From NCBI RefSeq assembly GCF_001870735.1, contig NZ_MORL01000001.1, positions 310,001 to 374,000 on the forward strand: a stretch of 64,000 nt of DNA, written 5' to 3'. Positions 60,858 to 64,000 of the stretch are shown one piece after another (the stretch's first letter is position 1; each line of letters begins with the position of its first letter). The DNA comes from Arsenicibacter rosenii (lineage in GTDB: Bacteria > Bacteroidota > Bacteroidia > Cytophagales > Spirosomataceae). A model generated the notes under the pieces. The model was given only the letters and a program-made list of their open reading frames with translations, searched no databases and had not been told where the DNA came from. Made by a program: the position numbers and the translations under genes.

Positions 60858-61916
60858 GTGCATTTTGATCAATTCTTTATTGTGTTGTCATTTTTTTTGC
60901 GTCCGCTGAGCGTCCTGTATGGTTTTGTTACTGATGTTCGTAATATTAGTTACGACAAAAACTGGCAAAGGTCACAGGTCCCCCAACAAAAAATAATCAG
61001 TGTCGGTAACCTGACAGTAGGGGGTACTGGCAAGACCCCTATGGTCGAATATTTGCTGGCGTATTTCGCGGGCCGGCGACCTGCCGGAACAATCGCAACC
61101 CTCAGCCGGGGCTATGGCCGGTTAACAAAGGGCTTCCGGATCGCTACGGAGGCCGATACGGCAGAAACCATAGGCGATGAGCCGTTGCAGGTATACCGGA
61201 AGTTTGGCAGGGAGGTGTGTATTACTGTGGGTGAAAAACGGGTTGCTGCCCTGGCGCGGCTGGCGGTTCTCCGGCCGGCTATCGACCTGGTTATACTGGA
61301 CGATGCCTATCAGCACCGGCCCGTCAGACCCCATCTTTCGGTGCTGCTGATGGACTTTAACCGGCCGTTTTACCTCGACCACCCGTTTCCGGCCGGCCGG
61401 CTGCGGGAGCGGCGGCACGGGGCCAGGCGGGCCGATATGATTGTTGTCACAAAATGCCCGGATGATCTGCCCGTGACGAAACAGGAGGCCATTGTCCGGC
61501 ATATCCGGCAATACAGCCGAGCCGGAACCCCCGTTTTTTTTGCGGGCCTGACGTATCAGACACCCAACGCGTTTTCAGAACAAAATACCGGACCAATGCC
61601 GCCAAGAGTCATTCTGGTGACCGGCATTGCGCAGGCCGGTCCGCTGGAGGCATATGTGAAGGCGCAGTATACCATGCTCCGGCATGAGCGGTTCGGCGAC
61701 CATCACCGCTATTCGCGGGCTGACCTTGACCGGATCATCGCGGATTTATCCGGTGATGTTGCTTTGCTGACGACCGAGAAAGACCAGGTAAAACTGGCAG
61801 CATTGTTTACTGAGGAAGAGCAACAACGGCTACCGCTTTTTTACCTGCCGATCGGGGTGAAATTTTTGTCGGGAGACGATGAATTCGGGAAAATACTGGA
61901 CCGGACGATGAACTGA
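60858..61916 (+). CDS. lpxK: Tetraacyldisaccharide 4'-kinase
   Basis: LpxK phosphorylates the 4' position of the lipid A precursor at the inner membrane. The 352 residues fit the family. The Walker A is IISVGNLTVGGTGKTPMVEY, followed by TIATLSRGYGR, GDEPLQVYRKFGREVCITVG and LVILDDAYQHRPVRP. The N-terminal membrane-associating segment is FFLRPLSVLYGFVTDVRN. The start used here is a GTG at 60858; a GTG or TTG a few codons later is also possible and no ATG in frame precedes the conserved region. A complete LPS pathway is implied, consistent with a Gram-negative organism. Confidence 0.93.
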   Translation: MHFDQFFIVLSFFLRPLSVLYGFVTDVRNISYDKNWQRSQVPQQKIISVGNLTVGGTGKTPMVEYLLAYFAGRRPAGTIATLSRGYGRLTKGFRIATEADTAETIGDEPLQVYRKFGREVCITVGEKRVAALARLAVLRPAIDLVILDDAYQHRPVRPHLSVLLMDFNRPFYLDHPFPAGRLRERRHGARRADMIVVTKCPDDLPVTKQEAIVRHIRQYSRAGTPVFFAGLTYQTPNAFSEQNTGPMPPRVILVTGIAQAGPLEAYVKAQYTMLRHERFGDHHRYSRADLDRIIADLSGDVALLTTEKDQVKLAALFTEEEQQRLPLFYLPIGVKFLSGDDEFGKILDRTMN

Positions 61917-62010
61917 ATAATAATAAATCAAGCATCTTACCGGAAGAACCCGGATATTTGCACCGCCAATTAATAAAATTGAGCGGAAAACGACTCCGCC
62001 ATACACGCTA

Positions 62011-63201
62011 ATGTCTCAAAAAGTAGTACTTGCCTTTAGTGGAGGTCTGGATACCTCGTTTTGTGTCAAATATTTGTCTGAAGACCGGGGCATGGAAGTT
62101 TATTCTGTGCTGGTTGACACAGGTGGTTTCTCGGACGCCGAACTGAAAGCCATCGAAGAGCGGGCTTATTCGCTCGGCGTGAAAAAGCACGTAACTATGG
62201 CTAAAACGGACGACTATTACCAGCAATGTCTGAAATTTCTGGTTTACGGGAACGTCCTGAAAAATAATACCTATCCGTTGTCGGTAAGTGCCGAGCGGAT
62301 TTTCCAGGCGATTGCGGCCGCTGAGTATGCCCGCGAAATCGGGGCGTCGGCCATTGCGCACGGCAGCACCGGTGCGGGTAACGACCAGGTACGCTTCGAT
62401 ATGGCGTTCCGGATCATTGCACCGGATGCCGAAATCATTACCCCGATCCGTGACCTGCGGTTGTCCCGTGAGGCTGAAATTGAATACCTGAAGGCCAAAG
62501 GCGTTGATCAGGAGTGGCATAAAGCGGCTTACTCGATCAACAAGGGATTGTGGGGAACATCGGTCGGTGGTCGGGAGACGCTTACGTCAAACGGATACTT
62601 GCCGGAAGCAGCCTGGCCAACCCAGGTAACGGAAACGGAGCCGAAAACCATTACCCTGGACTTTGAAAAAGGGGAGCTGGTTGGTGTTGCCGGCGAGACC
62701 TTCGGGAATCCGGTTGACGCGATCCGCAAACTGACGGCACTGGCCGGCCCGTATGGCATCGGCCGTGATATTCACGTCGGTGATACAATTATCGGGATTA
62801 AAGGTCGTGTGGGTTTCGAAGCACCGGCTCCGCTGATTATCATCAAAGCGCATCACACGCTGGAAAAACACGTGCTGACGAAGTGGCAGATGTACTGGAA
62901 AGATCAGATGGCAAACTGGTACGGTACCATGCTGCATGAAGGCCAGTTTATGGACCCTGTCATGCGCAACATCGAAACCTTCCTGTCGGATACGCAGAAC
63001 CATGTGACGGGTAAGGTGCACGTACAACTGGCGCCGTACCGCTTCACCGTGCTGGGTATTGAGTCGGCATACGATCTGATGTCGTCTGTATTCGGCAGCT
63101 ATGGCGAAATGAATAATGCATGGACGGGCGACGACGTTCGGGGCTTCTCGAAAGTAATGTCGAACCAGGTCATGATTTACGAAAAAATCAAAAATCAATA
63201 A
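62011..63201 (+). CDS. argG: Argininosuccinate synthase
   Basis: ArgG joins citrulline and aspartate with ATP in arginine synthesis. The 396 residues fit type I ArgG. The PP-loop is VVLAFSGGLDTSFCVKYLSE at the N-terminus. Other signatures: HGSTGAGNDQVRFDMAFRII, and SINKGLWGTSVGGRETL. It is a cytoplasmic homotetramer. Arginine genes are not adjacent in the visible part (the next gene is a glycosyltransferase). Confidence 0.97.
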   Translation: MSQKVVLAFSGGLDTSFCVKYLSEDRGMEVYSVLVDTGGFSDAELKAIEERAYSLGVKKHVTMAKTDDYYQQCLKFLVYGNVLKNNTYPLSVSAERIFQAIAAAEYAREIGASAIAHGSTGAGNDQVRFDMAFRIIAPDAEIITPIRDLRLSREAEIEYLKAKGVDQEWHKAAYSINKGLWGTSVGGRETLTSNGYLPEAAWPTQVTETEPKTITLDFEKGELVGVAGETFGNPVDAIRKLTALAGPYGIGRDIHVGDTIIGIKGRVGFEAPAPLIIIKAHHTLEKHVLTKWQMYWKDQMANWYGTMLHEGQFMDPVMRNIETFLSDTQNHVTGKVHVQLAPYRFTVLGIESAYDLMSSVFGSYGEMNNAWTGDDVRGFSKVMSNQVMIYEKIKNQ

Positions 63202-63329
63202 GAGAGAAACAGCGGAAGAAAGGCAGAGAGGTAGCCGGGCAAAGGGGTAAATGAATACGAAACCGTTTGGTTCACCAGTTTTTCCTGCAGGCGCCTGTCT
63301 GCCTTTTCTCCCTGTTTCGCGTCTCCTTT

Positions 63330-64000
63330 ATGCCGAATGTAGTGCTGGACATAAGCCCGCTGGGATTGAGTTTTTATCACCGGCATGCCCGCACAGGGGT
63401 CAGCAGAGTGTTAGAAGAGCTGTTTCTGGGATTATACCAACATCCGGAAGTCCGTTTATCCCTGGCTGCGCCGACGAATCTGAGTGAATCCATCCGATAT
63501 GCGGAAAAGGCTATTCCAGGACAGCCGCTGCCATTTGTTAATCCGTCGCTGGAGCAACATTTGGCGGGTATAGAAAATACACTGCTCCGTCCGTTCAGCC
63601 CGCAAAGTGCCTTCTCTAAAGCCATCCGGCAAGCGGGTTTCCGGTTACGAAACATACTGAATCGTGAGCGTTCCCGGTTTGATGTGGCGGCCTTTCCGCC
63701 GGATCCGGTTTACCACTCGGTATTCTTTCCCCTGCCCGACGAAGTCCGGCAGGCCCCGACCGTGCACAAGGTCGTCACGATCCATGATATGATCCCGTTG
63801 CTGCATCCGGAGTGGTTTAAGCAATCCGAAAATACGGTCCGGCAGACCATCGCATCGATTCCGGCAGACGGACAGGTCATTACCGTTTCTCAGGCAACGA
63901 AAAATGATTTTTGTACCTATACCGGTTTTGATCCCGGTCGGGTAACGCCGATTCTGCTGGCGGCCTCCCCCGACTTGTTTTACCGGGAGCAGGACCAGCA
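63330..64000 (+). CDS. Glycosyltransferase family 4-like protein (incomplete)
   Basis: The gene runs off the window end after 223 codons. It begins MPNVVLDISPLGLSFYHRHA and RTGVSRVLEELFLGLYQHPE, with VHKVVTIHDMIPLLHPEWFK and GQVITVSQATKNDFCTYTGF, which is the N-terminal half of a GT-B glycosyltransferase of the GT4 type. TGVSRV near the start is the usual nucleotide-sugar enzyme phosphate/acceptor loop of that type. It is 128 bp downstream of argG and may belong to a cell-surface polysaccharide cluster starting here. The donor-binding half is outside. Confidence 0.75.
   Translation, partial: MPNVVLDISPLGLSFYHRHARTGVSRVLEELFLGLYQHPEVRLSLAAPTNLSESIRYAEKAIPGQPLPFVNPSLEQHLAGIENTLLRPFSPQSAFSKAIRQAGFRLRNILNRERSRFDVAAFPPDPVYHSVFFPLPDEVRQAPTVHKVVTIHDMIPLLHPEWFKQSENTVRQTIASIPADGQVITVSQATKNDFCTYTGFDPGRVTPILLAASPDLFYREQDQ

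Overview
The window looks like chromosome of a Bacteroidota bacterium, most likely Cytophagales of the Spirosoma/Fibrella type. This is inferred from type IX secretion (T9SS) C-terminal tails, a TonB-dependent receptor with an N-terminal carboxypeptidase-like domain, many secreted glycoside hydrolases, -33/-7 promoters of the TTTG/TAnnTTTG kind, moderately high GC, and numerous short intergenic palindromes. No rRNA, tRNA, CRISPR array, insertion sequence or prophage gene was recognised.

Positions 1100-19600 hold a complete nitrate assimilation island. A NarX-like sensor kinase and NarL-like regulator (minus strand) sit beside nirB-nirD (minus). Across a 278-bp regulatory region lies a plus-strand series: SUMT for sirohaem (cobA), an alginate-export-type outer membrane channel, an NrtA/NrtB/ATPase ABC transporter, a NarK-type carrier, an assimilatory nitrate reductase fused to its own FAD and BFD-type [2Fe-2S] modules, a rubredoxin-tailed relative of nitrite/sulfite reductase that lacks the sirohaem/Fe-S ligands, and a NarM-type nitrate reductase associated protein. 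Together they would carry nitrate across both membranes and reduce it to ammonium. Two copies of the inverted repeat TAGTTA-N4-TAACTA lie in the nirB/cobA region and are the best candidate operators. Inverted copies of one palindromic repeat bracket nirD to narM.

Positions 19900-43600 are mostly secreted and envelope functions: a 1633-residue GH9 protein with FN3 and beta-sandwich repeats and a T9SS tail, a serine hydrolase, a T9SS-exported repeat protein, an L,D-transpeptidase, a five-bladed propeller glycosidase, a GH127 enzyme, an orphan TonB-dependent receptor, a GT1-type glycosyltransferase, a secreted esterase and a PD40-type protein.

Positions 43700-57700 contain a probable DACNV-type diadenylate cyclase homologue with an altered catalytic motif, a frameshifted ECF sigma factor pseudogene, a tandem palindrome array, an SMP-30-like protein, an intradiol dioxygenase lipoprotein, a methyltransferase, GH78 rhamnosidase, GH29 fucosidase, a PQQ dehydrogenase with an inserted cytochrome c, and a ferritin. 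Positions 58000-64000 return to housekeeping: an AlbA-type regulator, hemF, menC, lpxK, argG and a glycosyltransferase cut by the window end. The glycosidases (GH9, GH127, GH78, GH29 and a propeller enzyme) suggest plant cell-wall glycans as substrates. No SusC/SusD pair is present.
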